64,000 nt of DNA from Clostridium_AD sp050717515. GTDB taxonomy: Bacteria; Bacillota; Clostridia; Clostridiales; Clostridiaceae. The stretch spans positions 1 through 64,000 of the forward strand of contig NZ_JBOITL010000025.1 of the NCBI RefSeq assembly GCF_050717515.1. The letters are read 5' to 3'. The notes under the pieces were generated by a model. That model was given only the letters and a program-made list of their open reading frames with translations, was not told where the DNA came from and ran no database searches. The translations under genes and the position numbers were made by a program. Shown here piece by piece: positions 1 through 9,304 of this stretch (position 1 is its first letter; each line of letters opens with the position of its first letter).

Positions 1-114
1 TGTGTAAACACGGTGTAAGTAAGACTCCTGGAAGAACACCAGGTTGATAGGTTAGAGGTGTAAGCATGGTAACATGTTCAGCTGACTAATACTAATAAGT
101 CGAGGGCTTGACCT
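1..114 (+). rRNA. 23S ribosomal RNA, 3' end (partial)
   Basis: The window opens inside a 23S rRNA gene. The final stretch has the conserved domain VI end (gctgactaatactaataagt followed by cgagggcttgacc) that closes bacterial 23S genes. The 5' part lies outside the window. The exact 3' nucleotide is uncertain by a few bases. A 5S gene follows about 80 bases later, so this is the tail of an rRNA operon. Confidence 0.93.
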
Positions 115-196
115 TAATATATATATAGCGTAAGCTTCAAGCGAAAGCGAGAAGATAATTTCACTGTGCAATTTTGAGAGAATATAATTTTCTCAA

Positions 197-313
197 TCTG
201 GTGATTATGGCATGAAGGTAACACCCCTTCCCATACCGAACAGGTAGGTTAAGCTTCAATGCGCTAATGGTACTGCAGGGGCAACCTTGTGGGAGAGTAA
301 GTCGTCGCCAGGT
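197..313 (+). rRNA. 5S ribosomal RNA
   Basis: About 117 bases with the 5S core ccataccgaacaggtaggtt and complementary ends (tctggtgatt at the 5' end, gtcgccaggt at the 3' end). It lies downstream of the 23S end as usual in a 16S-23S-5S operon and is followed directly by a terminator. Ends are placed from the terminal helix and may be off by one or two bases. Confidence 0.95.
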
Positions 314-320
314 AAACAAA

Positions 321-350
321 AAAACACTAAGTCTAACTTAGTGTTTTTTA
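321..350. terminator. Rho-independent terminator of the rRNA operon
   Basis: A perfect 12-bp stem (aaaacactaagt / acttagtgtttt) with a 3-base loop and T-rich flanks on both strands. It ends the rRNA operon and can also stop the convergent ABC transporter transcript from the minus strand. Confidence 0.9.
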
Positions 351-393
351 TTTTATATTAAGCCTAGAAGGTTCATTGAATTGATGGAAATAT

Positions 394-2178
394 TCAGGCT
401 CTAACATACCACTGGGCTTGAGCTTCATACATTTTAGCGTATTTGCAACCCTTATTCATTAACTCTTGGTGAGTTCCTATTTCAGCAATTCTACCGCAAT
501 CCATAACCACAATCCGGTCAGCTATTTTAGCTGAGCCTAGTCTATGAGTAACAATAATGGACGTTTTGCCCTTGGATATAGATGCGAACTTTTCATATAT
601 CCTTGTTTCCTCTACTGGATCAATGGCTGCTGTTGGTTCATCAAGAATTATCATGTGGTGGCTCTTGTAGAAACCACGAGCGATGGCTACCCTTTGCCAC
701 TGTCCACCAGACAAATCTATACCATCAAACTCACGAGAAAGCATGGTATCAAAGCCATCTTTGAAGGTTTCATCTCCTACATTAAGGTCAGCTTTTTCAG
801 TGGAAAGCTTTAAAAATTCATCTGAAATATTCTTAGTGTCGCTTATAGTTATATTTTCGGAAAGATTCATTTTATATTTTTGATATTTTTGAAACACCCC
901 TGAGGTATGTTTGTATATTGATTTTGCAGATATTTTTCTAGTATCAATGCCACCAAACTCTACCGCACCTTCTGTTGGCAAATATAATCCTGTTATTAGT
1001 CTTACAAGAGTTGATTTACCGGAACCATTTTCTCCTACGACGGCAATGATTTCTTTTGGCTTTATTTCTAAGTTTATATCCTTTAAGGAGTAATTTTTTG
1101 CTGATGGATATATGAAATTTACATTTTTAAGTGAAATTCCATTCTCAGCACTAAGCTCTATATCCTTACCGCCTCTTTCAGGAAGGTCAAAAAAATTAAC
1201 AAAATTTCTTACTGTTCCAAGCTCTTTTGTTAACTTTCCAATGTACCTACATATTATCTCTTCCATTACACCAATCATAAAACTTATTGATGCAAATACT
1301 GCAGCAAAAGCCCCTATGGTGATGTTTCCTTTAAATAAAGAACGGAATAAAAGATAAAGTACTCCCAAATAACCTGCAAGGGTTAAAAGCTTCATGTAAA
1401 GTTCCATAAGTCCCGTCTTCTTTTCTGCCTTCCATACCTTTTGTCCTAAAAGATCCATGGAACCTTTATAAAGGTCTGCAAAGTAGTTAAAACTACCTAA
1501 AATACGAGTTTCCTTAAAATACTCTCTATCACATATACAACCTTCGTAATAATCATATTCACGACGTATAGGTGCTATTTCATTTTCAAGCTTATCAAAG
1601 ACAGTTACTCGTATAAGTTGAGAAAAGGCTACAGGTATAAATATGAATACTATAGATACTGCCAGTATCTTATCAAGTCTAAAAAGATATACTCCCATAA
1701 ATAAAAAATAAGGTAAATAGAAAGCAAATAAGCCTGCAAGAACTATGAATAATCTAATACCTCCGGTAGCACCCTTTTGAGCCTTGTTTATACTATCTAG
1801 CAGCTCAGTATCTTCATATACTAAAGGGTCAATATTTGCAGATTTGTCATTAATCTTTTTAAATAAATGTCCAGATGCTTTAGTTTCAAAAACACCATAC
1901 AGAAAATTAGTAACACCATTTAATATTTGAGAAATGATAATAACAAGGCCCAACATAAATGCCAACATAATTGCTCTATCTATTGTTCCATTACCACCTA
2001 CAGTTTTGTTTACTCCATCAAATAATTTTTGAGTTGCAAAGGTAATAATACCAAAAGATACCCCATGAAAAAAATCAAGTATTAAAAGTGAAATTGCAAG
2101 AATTGGACAATAATGGAACAACATAGGAATAATCTTGGCTATGATTTTAGTTAGAGATATTTCTTTTTTCTTTTCCAT
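394..2178 (-). CDS. ABC exporter half-transporter (ATPase-permease), subunit 2
   Basis: A 594-residue fused membrane/ATPase protein of the ABCB-type exporter family, probably a multidrug or peptide exporter. The N-terminal half has about six hydrophobic segments. The C-terminal half has Walker A (GENGSGKST), signature (LSGGQWQR) and Walker B (IILDEPTAAID). The ATG at 2178 is preferred because it overlaps the stop of the upstream gene by one base and sits 8 bases after aaggatgg. An in-frame ATG at 2190 has no room for a ribosome site. With its upstream neighbour it most likely forms a heterodimer. The substrate cannot be read from sequence. Confidence 0.93.
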   Translation of the reverse strand: MEKKKEISLTKIIAKIIPMLFHYCPILAISLLILDFFHGVSFGIITFATQKLFDGVNKTVGGNGTIDRAIMLAFMLGLVIIISQILNGVTNFLYGVFETKASGHLFKKINDKSANIDPLVYEDTELLDSINKAQKGATGGIRLFIVLAGLFAFYLPYFLFMGVYLFRLDKILAVSIVFIFIPVAFSQLIRVTVFDKLENEIAPIRREYDYYEGCICDREYFKETRILGSFNYFADLYKGSMDLLGQKVWKAEKKTGLMELYMKLLTLAGYLGVLYLLFRSLFKGNITIGAFAAVFASISFMIGVMEEIICRYIGKLTKELGTVRNFVNFFDLPERGGKDIELSAENGISLKNVNFIYPSAKNYSLKDINLEIKPKEIIAVVGENGSGKSTLVRLITGLYLPTEGAVEFGGIDTRKISAKSIYKHTSGVFQKYQKYKMNLSENITISDTKNISDEFLKLSTEKADLNVGDETFKDGFDTMLSREFDGIDLSGGQWQRVAIARGFYKSHHMIILDEPTAAIDPVEETRIYEKFASISKGKTSIIVTHRLGSAKIADRIVVMDCGRIAEIGTHQELMNKGCKYAKMYEAQAQWYVRA

Positions 2179-3974
2179 TATATATACCATCCTTTCTGAC
2201 TTTCATACATTTCTGTATAAACTCCATTTTTATTTATAAGCTCATTATGACTTCCACTTTCAAGAACTTGTCCATTACCAAGTACAAAAATTTCATCTGC
2301 AAGCTTAGTAGAACCTAAACGATGGCTTATAAATATAGTAGTGCCCCCGCGACTTATCTCCTCAAACTTTTCGTAGATGTTGCTTTCACTTATAGGGTCA
2401 AGAGCTGCCGTAGGTTCATCCAATATTCTAAGAGGTGATGGGTTTATAATAGCTCTCGCCATAGCTATACGCTGCCATTGTCCACCGGAAACATCGACGC
2501 CCTTACTTTTAATTTTACCAAGAGGGGTATCCATCCCCTGTGGAAGAACATCTATTACATCATCAAGTGACATAGTACAAACAGCATCATGAATAAGTAC
2601 ATCATTTTCTCCATTTTTAACACCATTTATCCTACCAATAGAGATATTGTCCTTAAAGGAAATGAAATATTTAGCAAAATCTTGATATACCACTGAACAT
2701 AATGTTTTAAGGTAGCTTTGACTGTATTTCTTTATACTTTTACCATCAATTAATATATCACCTTCATATTCATCATAAAGACCAGTTATAAGCTTTGTTA
2801 TAGTTGTCTTACCTGCTCCATTTGATCCTACAAAGGCATAGTGTTTTCCGTGCTCTATAACAAAGGACATTCCATCTAATATATAATTTTCAGTCTCAGG
2901 ATATTTAAACCGCACATTCTTAAACTCTAAACTCTTAAATTTAACAGTAGTTTTTAGAGGATTATCAGTAGCTCCTTCTTCTTCCTTAAGAGAAGAGAAA
3001 TTTGTTAAATCCTTTAAATACTCAATATTTTTTGTAAGTTCACTTACAAAAAAGGAAAGTGTCCAAGATAACATTTGAACAAGTGAAGTCACTGCACTCA
3101 CAAGGGATATAAACATACCAATAGTTATAAGTCCTGTTGCTACAGGTTTTATAAGTACTATTATTATAAAAATGGATATAAAAGATGTAATAATACCTCC
3201 TGCTTTCATCTTTAAAAACCACTTAGCTTCAGTCTTTAGAATTATCTTTCTAGATATTTCATATTGCTCCCACCACTTTTTATTGATGCTATTACTAAAC
3301 CCAAATAAGGTTCTTTCATCTACACATTCTCTTCCCGTAAGCACTTCTTTAAGATATTCATATTTTCTTTTGTACTTTGATGTTTCTTTATCAGCCTCAT
3401 AGGTAGCCTTTCCACCTTTCATAGATAACATAAATAGTGGAACAGAAACACTTAAAATAATTAAAGCAGCCCACCAAACCTGAGATATAAGTATAATTAA
3501 AAGACCAGCAACCTTTATAATCATTGCTATTAGATTTAGAAAGTTGCTATAAGCCCCACTTAATTTAGTTTCTGGTTCCTTGCAAACTCTTGAAATTAAA
3601 TCCCAACTATCACTATTTTCTATGTATTTATAAGATAACCTTGCTCTTTTTTCTACTATGCCTAATCTAAGATCTTCTCTAAGCTTAATTTCTAGCTTAA
3701 CTTCCACAAATTTTATAAGTCTTGCTGAAATCCAGCTATAGCCAACTAGTGCAACTACAAGGAACATTGATGGGAAAACTTTTTTAATATCTCCACTGGA
3801 AGATACCACTAAAATGGAGATATCTATAAATTTTGCAGTAGCCAGTATTAACAAACTAGGAACGATACCATCTAATATTTTTGAAATTGCTATTAGTATC
3901 CCATACAGTGGTGAACACTTTAATGGAAGTCGTGCAATATCAAGTACAGTATACTTTTTATTTTCAATTAGCAT
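2178..3974 (-). CDS. ABC exporter half-transporter (ATPase-permease), subunit 1
   Basis: A 598-residue ABCB-type half-exporter. The N-terminal transmembrane domain is followed by an ATPase with Walker A (GSNGAGKTT), signature (VSGGQWQR) and Walker B (RILDEPTAALD). The start is placed at 3974, just after a strong agggggatta ribosome site. The open frame extends 16 codons further upstream without one. It is the first gene of a two-gene operon whose stop overlaps the start of the second half-transporter, which fits a heterodimeric exporter. Both ATPase sites look intact, so there is no clear degenerate site of the kind seen in some heterodimers. Confidence 0.93.
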   Translation of the reverse strand: MLIENKKYTVLDIARLPLKCSPLYGILIAISKILDGIVPSLLILATAKFIDISILVVSSSGDIKKVFPSMFLVVALVGYSWISARLIKFVEVKLEIKLREDLRLGIVEKRARLSYKYIENSDSWDLISRVCKEPETKLSGAYSNFLNLIAMIIKVAGLLIILISQVWWAALIILSVSVPLFMLSMKGGKATYEADKETSKYKRKYEYLKEVLTGRECVDERTLFGFSNSINKKWWEQYEISRKIILKTEAKWFLKMKAGGIITSFISIFIIIVLIKPVATGLITIGMFISLVSAVTSLVQMLSWTLSFFVSELTKNIEYLKDLTNFSSLKEEEGATDNPLKTTVKFKSLEFKNVRFKYPETENYILDGMSFVIEHGKHYAFVGSNGAGKTTITKLITGLYDEYEGDILIDGKSIKKYSQSYLKTLCSVVYQDFAKYFISFKDNISIGRINGVKNGENDVLIHDAVCTMSLDDVIDVLPQGMDTPLGKIKSKGVDVSGGQWQRIAMARAIINPSPLRILDEPTAALDPISESNIYEKFEEISRGGTTIFISHRLGSTKLADEIFVLGNGQVLESGSHNELINKNGVYTEMYESQKGWYI

Positions 3975-4098
3975 ATTTAATCCCCCTAAACCTAAATTAT
4001 GTATATAATTAGATGAATTCATACAAGTAGTATTATAATGATATTACAAATTATACATAAAAGCAACAAATTTACCCAATGAAATTCTGTTGCTAATA

Positions 4099-4127
4099 TT
4101 GTAAAATTAGTTTAAATATGATATAAT
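4099..4127 (+). promoter_or_regulatory. Sigma-A-type promoter upstream of the acetyltransferase
   Basis: TTGTAA at 4099-4104 and TATAAT at 4122-4127 are separated by 17 bases. This would drive a leader of about 120 bases that contains the 16-bp hairpin at 4189-4231 and then the acetyltransferase gene. Confidence 0.6.
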
Positions 4128-4188
4128 TTGTTGGTGGGGAGTCAACTGTTTAAAAATGGTGGGCTTTTTTTGTTTTCCTAAAATTAAG

Positions 4189-4231
4189 GCCTCCTCCAAA
4201 ACAACTAATTAAAAATTGTTTTGGAGGAGGC
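4189..4231. terminator. Strong 16-bp hairpin between the ABC operon promoter region and the acetyltransferase
   Basis: A perfect 16-bp inverted repeat (4189-4204 with 4216-4231, 11-base loop). It lacks a proper T-run on the plus strand but is followed by cttaatttt on the minus strand. It lies in the 5' leader of the acetyltransferase. It may be a terminator for an earlier plus-strand transcript, an attenuator, or a short dispersed repeat. The function is inferred only from structure. Confidence 0.55.
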
Positions 4232-4258
4232 TTATTATAAAAAAGGAGTTGTAAGTAG

Positions 4259-4825
4259 ATGGTAAAAATGGATTCTATATTTAATGAATTTCCTATGCTT
4301 GAGACTGAAAGATTTATATTAAGAGAGGTAGTGGAAACGGATTATCCAGCTATATATGATATATATTCTGATGAGGATGCAGTAAAATACCAGCAAATAA
4401 AATCTATGTCAACTATTGAACAAGCAAAGAAATCAGTGGAGTTTTTTATAAATGGATTTAAGACTAAAAAGTTTATTAGGTGGTGCATTGCACTTAAAAA
4501 AAATGATGATGTTATAGGTTTAATAACACTTCATGATTTTGACATTTGGAATTCAAAATCAGAGATAGGTTATATGCTTAATAAAAAATATTGGGGACAA
4601 AATATAATGAGTGAAGTCTCGAAAAAAGTAATAGATTATGCATTTGAGGTTATAGAGCTTAATAGAATAGAGGCATTGATAGATCCTGAAAATATTGCCT
4701 CAATTAAATTAAATATAAAACTCCGATTTGAAAAAGAGGGTTTAAAAAAAGAAGCAGCTTATAATAGAAGAACAGGTAAATATGAAGATAGGTTGATATT
4801 TGGAATTATAAAAAGTAATTGGTAA
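4259..4825 (+). CDS. GNAT acetyltransferase, RimJ/RimL type
   Basis: A 188-residue protein that opens with ETERFILREV, typical of the RimJ/RimL branch of GNAT enzymes, which move acetyl groups from acetyl-CoA to protein N termini or small amines. The central part has the E-I-G-Y-M-L and K-Y-W-G-Q-N elements of the acetyl-CoA fold (GY-x-L / G-x-G/A region). An aaaggag site precedes the ATG at 4259. A second ATG three codons later is also possible. It stands alone between the ABC operon and the liv operon. The substrate is unknown. Confidence 0.85.
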   Translation: MVKMDSIFNEFPMLETERFILREVVETDYPAIYDIYSDEDAVKYQQIKSMSTIEQAKKSVEFFINGFKTKKFIRWCIALKKNDDVIGLITLHDFDIWNSKSEIGYMLNKKYWGQNIMSEVSKKVIDYAFEVIELNRIEALIDPENIASIKLNIKLRFEKEGLKKEAAYNRRTGKYEDRLIFGIIKSNW

Positions 4826-4979
4826 ACTGTCATTTATTTTAAAATAAACACCTTTTCTATATTTGCTAATAGTATATTGATCAAAAGTATAGTCATGGTA
4901 GTTTACATAAAATATTGAAACAGTAAACTTAATATGGTGTAACATTTGCAAAAATTGCGTAACTATTGCAAGAAAAAAG

Positions 4980-5008
4980 TTGACACATGTCAGATTTCAT
5001 GATAATAT
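4980..5008 (+). promoter_or_regulatory. Promoter of the T-box/liv operon
   Basis: A consensus TTGACA at 4980-4985, 17-base spacer and TAATAT at 5003-5008. It lies about 60 bases ahead of the T-box leader, at the right distance to transcribe it. Confidence 0.75.
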
Positions 5009-5065
5009 CATTCCCAACAGGAAAAACTAATTAGTTTAAATTACTAATATTATACAAGAATTTAA

Positions 5066-5328
5066 AAACGATGACGAAGAAAAAAACTATGGGAAAGTTG
5101 ATTACAGAGAACCGGACAAGCTGAGAACCGGATTGACTAGATAGAAATAATCACTTCAGAGTTGTATGGCTGAAAATTAGTAAGCTATACCGTAAGGCCG
5201 CGTTAAAAAGCCAAGGTTTGATAAGAACCTACAGAGTCCTATTTACCGTAAGGTAATAGTTAAATAGAGTGGTAACGTGTTAATCACACCTCTATATGTA
5301 TTTTTATACATATAGAGGTGTTTTTTTT
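5066..5328 (+). promoter_or_regulatory. T-box leader, probable isoleucine specifier, with terminator
   Basis: The leader shows the T-box landmarks in order. There is a Stem I start (gatgacgaag), and the distal Stem I repeat agagaaccgg ... gctgagaaccgg. The specifier side reads ATC at 5150-5152, directly before acttcagag. The T-box element tagagtggtaacgtg is at 5265-5279. A 14-bp terminator (5287-5300 with 5307-5320) followed by eight Ts closes it. The T-box is a slight variant (ggtaacgtg rather than ggtaccgcg). AUC in the specifier position suggests sensing of uncharged tRNA-Ile, which fits the branched-chain amino acid importer that follows. The specifier assignment is inferred from alignment by eye. 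Confidence 0.87.
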
Positions 5329-5356
5329 ATGAATTTTGAAAGAGGAGGAGATTTTC

Positions 5357-5404
5357 TTGGAAATAATAACACAAGCTGATGAGGATGATATTAGATCTTT
5401 ATGA
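5357..5404 (+). pseudogene. Possible N-terminal stub of a GNAT gene
   Basis: A TTG codon after a strong agaggagg site opens a 15-codon frame reading MEIITQADEDDIRSL and then stops. This resembles the first strand and helix of GNAT acetyltransferases (I-x-x-A-x-x-x-D). It sits between the T-box terminator and livJ. It may be the residue of a deleted gene or a translated leader peptide. Evidence is limited to the short similarity. Confidence 0.3.
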
Positions 5405-5449
5405 AAAACCATAGTAAAAAAATATGACAACAAGAGGAGAGAGAAAATT

Positions 5450-6619
5450 ATGAAAAAGAAAGTTTCATTATTATTGGCATCATTATTGGTAACAGCTTCA
5501 TTTACAGGTTGCGGTAAAAATACAGCATCAGCAGCAAAATCGGAAACTATTAAGGTTGGTCTAAATTATGAATTATCCGGGCCAGCAGCTACATATGGAC
5601 AAAGTCTAGTTAATGGAATTGAGCTTGCCTTTGAAGAAATAAATAACAAGGGTGGGGTTCTTGGTAAAAAGATAGAAATCGTTAAGGCTGATAATAAATC
5701 TGAAAATACAGAAGCTGCAAATGTAGCTGCAAAACTTGCTACAAGAGATAAGGTTGTTGCAATGCTGGGACCTGCAACTTCAGGAAATACAAAATCTGCA
5801 GCACCTATAGCTGTTCAAAATAAAGTTCCGCTTATATCTGCTTCTGCTACGGCAGACGATGTTACTGTAGATAGAAATGGTAAAGTGAGAGAATTTGTAT
5901 TCAAAACTTGTTTTAGTGATTCCTTCCAAGGAGTTGTAATGGCAACCTTTGCCTATAAGGATCTTGGCAAGAAAAATGTAGCGTTACTTGTAGACAACAC
6001 AAGTGATTATAGTAAAGGACTTGCAAAAAGCTTTAAAGAAACCTATACAAAGCTTGGTGGTAATCTTGTAACAGAGCAGGCCTATCAAGCTAAAGAAACA
6101 GATTTTAAAGCAGTTCTTACAAAGATAAAAGGGACAAAGGCAGATGTATTATTCCTTCCTGGTTACTATGAGGAAGTAGGCTTAATTGTAAAACAAGCTC
6201 GAGAATTAGGAATTACTATGCCAATCCTTGGAGGAGACGGGTATGACTCACCGAAACTTTCAGAGCTAGCAGGAAAGACAGCCTTAAATGATGTTTATTT
6301 TACTAATCATTATTCTTCTAAAGACACAGCGCCTGAAGTTGTAAAGTTCCAAAAGGCATTTAAAGCAAAATACAATAAAAATGCAGATGCATTTAACGCT
6401 CTTGGGTATGACATGGTATATTTACTTGCAGATGCTTTAAAGAGAAGTGGAGAGGTTGATGCTATAAAACTTAAAGATGCTCTTGCCTCCACAAAAGACT
6501 TTAAAGCAATTACAGGTAAAATTTCCATAGATAAGAATCATAATCCGGTAAAAGCAATCACCATACTTCAAATGAAAAATGGAGAACAAACTTTCTTGAA
6601 GAAACTCTCTCCACAATAA
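5450..6619 (+). CDS. livJ: Branched-chain amino acid ABC transporter, substrate-binding lipoprotein
   Basis: A 389-residue lipoprotein with a lipobox (TASFTGC) after a short hydrophobic signal. The mature part is a type I periplasmic-binding protein of the LivJ/LivK family: VGLNYELSGPAATYGQ, then NKGGVLGKKIE and the MLGPATSGNTKS ligand-binding segment. In Gram-positives it would be tethered outside the membrane and feed Leu/Ile/Val (or a related amino acid) to the permease encoded just downstream. A gaggagagag site precedes the ATG. The probable Ile-type T-box upstream supports an amino acid role. A hairpin after the gene probably raises its expression relative to the rest of the operon. Confidence 0.94.
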   Translation: MKKKVSLLLASLLVTASFTGCGKNTASAAKSETIKVGLNYELSGPAATYGQSLVNGIELAFEEINNKGGVLGKKIEIVKADNKSENTEAANVAAKLATRDKVVAMLGPATSGNTKSAAPIAVQNKVPLISASATADDVTVDRNGKVREFVFKTCFSDSFQGVVMATFAYKDLGKKNVALLVDNTSDYSKGLAKSFKETYTKLGGNLVTEQAYQAKETDFKAVLTKIKGTKADVLFLPGYYEEVGLIVKQARELGITMPILGGDGYDSPKLSELAGKTALNDVYFTNHYSSKDTAPEVVKFQKAFKAKYNKNADAFNALGYDMVYLLADALKRSGEVDAIKLKDALASTKDFKAITGKISIDKNHNPVKAITILQMKNGEQTFLKKLSPQ

Positions 6620-6644
6620 TATATTTAAAGTTAATTAAAAAAAT

Positions 6645-6672
6645 AGCACAGAAAACAAATGCTGTGCTTTTT
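6645..6672 (+). terminator. Intra-operon terminator after livJ
   Basis: A 7-bp stem (agcacag / ctgtgct) with a 10-base loop and five Ts, between livJ and livH. Partial termination here would give more binding protein than permease, a common arrangement in ABC importers. Confidence 0.7.
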
Positions 6673-6699
6673 ACTAAATTTAGAAGGAAGTGATATAAA

Positions 6700-7584
6700 G
6701 TGAAACAACTTTTACAACAGCTTATCAACGGTCTTACTTTAGGAAGTATATATGCATTAATAGCTTTAGGCTACACTATGGTATATGGGGTTATAAATTT
6801 AATAAATTTTGCTCATGGTGATATATATATGCTGGGAGCCTATATCGGGTTTGCAATTACAACTTTTTTTCATCTAAGTTTTTTCTCAGCACTGGTTATC
6901 ACTATGCTACTATGTGCGATTTTGGGGGTTGTACTTGAAAAAGTGGCATATAAACCCATAAGAAAGTCTACTAGAATCGCGGCACTTATCACTGCAATTA
7001 GTGTTTCACTATTTCTAGAATATGGGACCATGTACTTTGTAAAAGCAGAAACTAGAACTTTTCCAGAGGTAATTACAAGTAAGAGTTTACAGCTGTTTAA
7101 TGGAGCAATTGTTGTAAATACTATTGAAATCTACATCATACTCACCACCCTAGTATTAGTGGTACTGCTTCAATATGTAATACATAGAACAAAAATGGGA
7201 AAAGCAATGAGAGCGGTAGCAATGGATAAAGAAGCGGCACAATACATGGGCATAAGTATTGATAAAACAGTATCTTTTACTTTTGCAATTGGTTCTGCTC
7301 TTGCTGGAGCGGCAGGAGTCCTTGTCGGAGTATATTATAATTCTATAAATCCTCTTATGGGAGTTATACCTGGACTTAAAGCCTTTATCGCAGCGGTAAT
7401 AGGTGGGATTGGTATTATACCTGGAGCTATGATTGGTGGATATTTCCTTGGTATGACAGAGACTATGGTAAGTGCCTATGGAGGCTCTTTATATAAAGAT
7501 GGAGTAGCCTTTGCAATTTTAATACTCGTACTTTTAATAAAACCCAATGGACTTTTAGGTCGAAATGTAAAAGAAAAGGTATAG
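6700..7584 (+). CDS. livH: Branched-chain amino acid ABC transporter, permease LivH
   Basis: A 294-residue membrane protein of the LivH family with about eight hydrophobic segments. It shows the family motifs LGSIYALIALGYTMVYGV and NFAHGDIYMLGAY near the N terminus. The EAA-like cytoplasmic loop is MGKAMRAVAMDKEAAQYMGI. The start is GTG at 6700, after agaaggaag. It forms the membrane channel with LivM. It is 10 bases ahead of livM. Confidence 0.94.
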   Translation: MKQLLQQLINGLTLGSIYALIALGYTMVYGVINLINFAHGDIYMLGAYIGFAITTFFHLSFFSALVITMLLCAILGVVLEKVAYKPIRKSTRIAALITAISVSLFLEYGTMYFVKAETRTFPEVITSKSLQLFNGAIVVNTIEIYIILTTLVLVVLLQYVIHRTKMGKAMRAVAMDKEAAQYMGISIDKTVSFTFAIGSALAGAAGVLVGVYYNSINPLMGVIPGLKAFIAAVIGGIGIIPGAMIGGYFLGMTETMVSAYGGSLYKDGVAFAILILVLLIKPNGLLGRNVKEKV

Positions 7585-7594
7585 GAGGTATAAC

Positions 7595-8544
7595 ATGAAA
7601 ATAGTAAATAGAAACAATGTCTTTGGCTCATCTATAGTGATTTTACTATATATATTGGGACAAGTACTCATAAATGCTGGAATTATAGATTCGTATATTT
7701 TTCTTAATATAGTAGTTATCGGAATAAATATTATACTTGCTGTAAGTCTTAACCTTATTACAGGATTCACTGGTCAGTTTTCACTAGGACATGCGGCCTT
7801 TATGGCAATTGGAGCTTATGTGTCAGCTGTAGCTACTATGAACTTTGGACTCCCCTTTGCATTAGCTCTGATGCTTGGAGCTGTAAGTGCAGCTCTAGCT
7901 GGTATTGTTATAGGAATTCCTACATTGAGATTAAAAGGTGACTATCTAGCTATTGCCACTTTAGGATTTGGAGAAATAGTAAGAATTATAATTTTGAATA
8001 ACGAATATGTAGGTGGGGCTAGCGGATTAAATGACATTCCTCAAAGTACAAACTGGACATGGCTTTATTTTATGACCGCGGCTACAGTTATACTTATAAA
8101 AAATTTCATAAATTCAAAGAGTGGAAGAGCTTGCATCGCAATTCGTGAAGATGAGATCGCTTCAGAATCCATGGGCATTAACACTACTTTTTATAAAGTA
8201 CTTGCCTTTGCCATTGGTGCTTTTTCGCAGGTATTGGGGGCGCTTTATATTCTGGATATTTCTTTTTTATAAAACCAGAAGCCTTTGGATTTATGAAATC
8301 TATAGATATACTTGTGATTTTAGTATTTGGGGGTATGGGAAGCATTGAGGGCTCTATTGCAGGTGCAATTGTACTTTCTTTAATCTCCTTAGCACTTCAA
8401 AATATACCTGAGCTTAGAATGGTGATTTATTCTGTTATACTTTTCCTTATTATGGTCTATAGACCTCAGGGACTTATGGGAAATTATAAAATGAAACTAT
8501 TCAAGAAAGGAGGTCTTGAAAATGTCAGTACTAAAAGTAAGTAA
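7595..8544 (+). pseudogene. livM: livM, permease of the branched-chain amino acid transporter, with a one-base frameshift
   Basis: Residues 1-210 match LivM (SLNLITGFTGQFSLGHAAFM, then IPTLRLKGDYLAIATLGFGE). Near 8221-8232 the frame is lost. The sequence gctttttcgcagg reads A-F-S-Q, whereas inserting one T gives A-F-F-A-G-I-G-G-A-L-Y, the normal LivM sequence. The family sequence continues in the next frame through FIKPEAFGFMKS and VFGGMGS to the stop at 8544, overlapping livG by 23 bases. As written, translation stops at 8272 and yields 225 residues. It could be a real frameshift in a T-run, an assembly error, or slippage at that run. The rest of the operon is intact. Confidence 0.88.
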
Positions 8545-9304
8545 TTTATCTAGATTTTTCGGAGGGGTAAAGGCCGTATCTGGTGTTAATATGGACATAA
8601 AGCATGGTGAAATAATAGGTCTTATTGGTCCTAATGGTGCAGGGAAAACCACTTTTTTTAACTTGCTTACAGGTATATACAATCCGACGGAAGGAAAGAT
8701 TGTATATAATTTTAATAAGGGAAACCCCATAAAAAATAAAGCACCTTATAAAATTGCCGCTTCTGGCGTTTGTAGAACCTTTCAAAATATAAGACTTTTT
8801 AGCAATATGACAGTAGAAGAAAATGTAAAAGTAGGACTACATAAAAATATACATTATGGGGTATTGTCATCTTTCTTTAGAACGGGTAGATTTTATAGTG
8901 AGGAAAAAGTTGCACAGGAAAAAACAATAGAACTCCTTAGAGTCTTTAATCTTTATGATAAAAAAGATTACTTAGCTAAAAATTTGCCTTATGGACAGCA
9001 AAGAAGACTGGAAATAGCAAGAGCACTTGCATCAGGTCCTAAAATTCTTCTTCTTGATGAGCCTGCTGCTGGTATGAATCCAAATGAAACAAAAGAATTG
9101 ATGGAACTTATAACTTGGATTAGAAAGCAGTTTGATATTACTATTTTGCTTATAGAACATGATATGCCTCTTGTAATGGCACTATGTAGCAGAATTTATG
9201 TGCTTGATTATGGTCAGCTTATAGCAGAAGGAACACCAGAAGAGATAAAAAGGAATCCTAAGGTTATAAAAGCCTATCTTGGGGGGGAGGATGAAGCATG
9301 TTAG
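8522..9304 (+). CDS. livG: Branched-chain amino acid ABC transporter, ATPase LivG
   Basis: A 260-residue ATPase with Walker A (GPNGAGKTT), a LivG-type signature region (LPYGQQRRLEIARAL) and Walker B (LLLDEPAAGMNP). It is followed by the H-loop in LLIEHDMPLVM. The ATG at 8522 is chosen because aaaggaggt lies 7 bases upstream. A TTG two codons earlier is too close to that site. It overlaps the shifted end of livM and the start of livF, as expected in this operon. With LivF it powers import. Confidence 0.95.
   Translation: MSVLKVSNLSRFFGGVKAVSGVNMDIKHGEIIGLIGPNGAGKTTFFNLLTGIYNPTEGKIVYNFNKGNPIKNKAPYKIAASGVCRTFQNIRLFSNMTVEENVKVGLHKNIHYGVLSSFFRTGRFYSEEKVAQEKTIELLRVFNLYDKKDYLAKNLPYGQQRRLEIARALASGPKILLLDEPAAGMNPNETKELMELITWIRKQFDITILLIEHDMPLVMALCSRIYVLDYGQLIAEGTPEEIKRNPKVIKAYLGGEDEAC

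Noticed and set aside
8293..8544. A separate small membrane gene after livM
   Set aside because: It is the frameshifted C-terminal part of LivM, with family sequence continuous across the shift.
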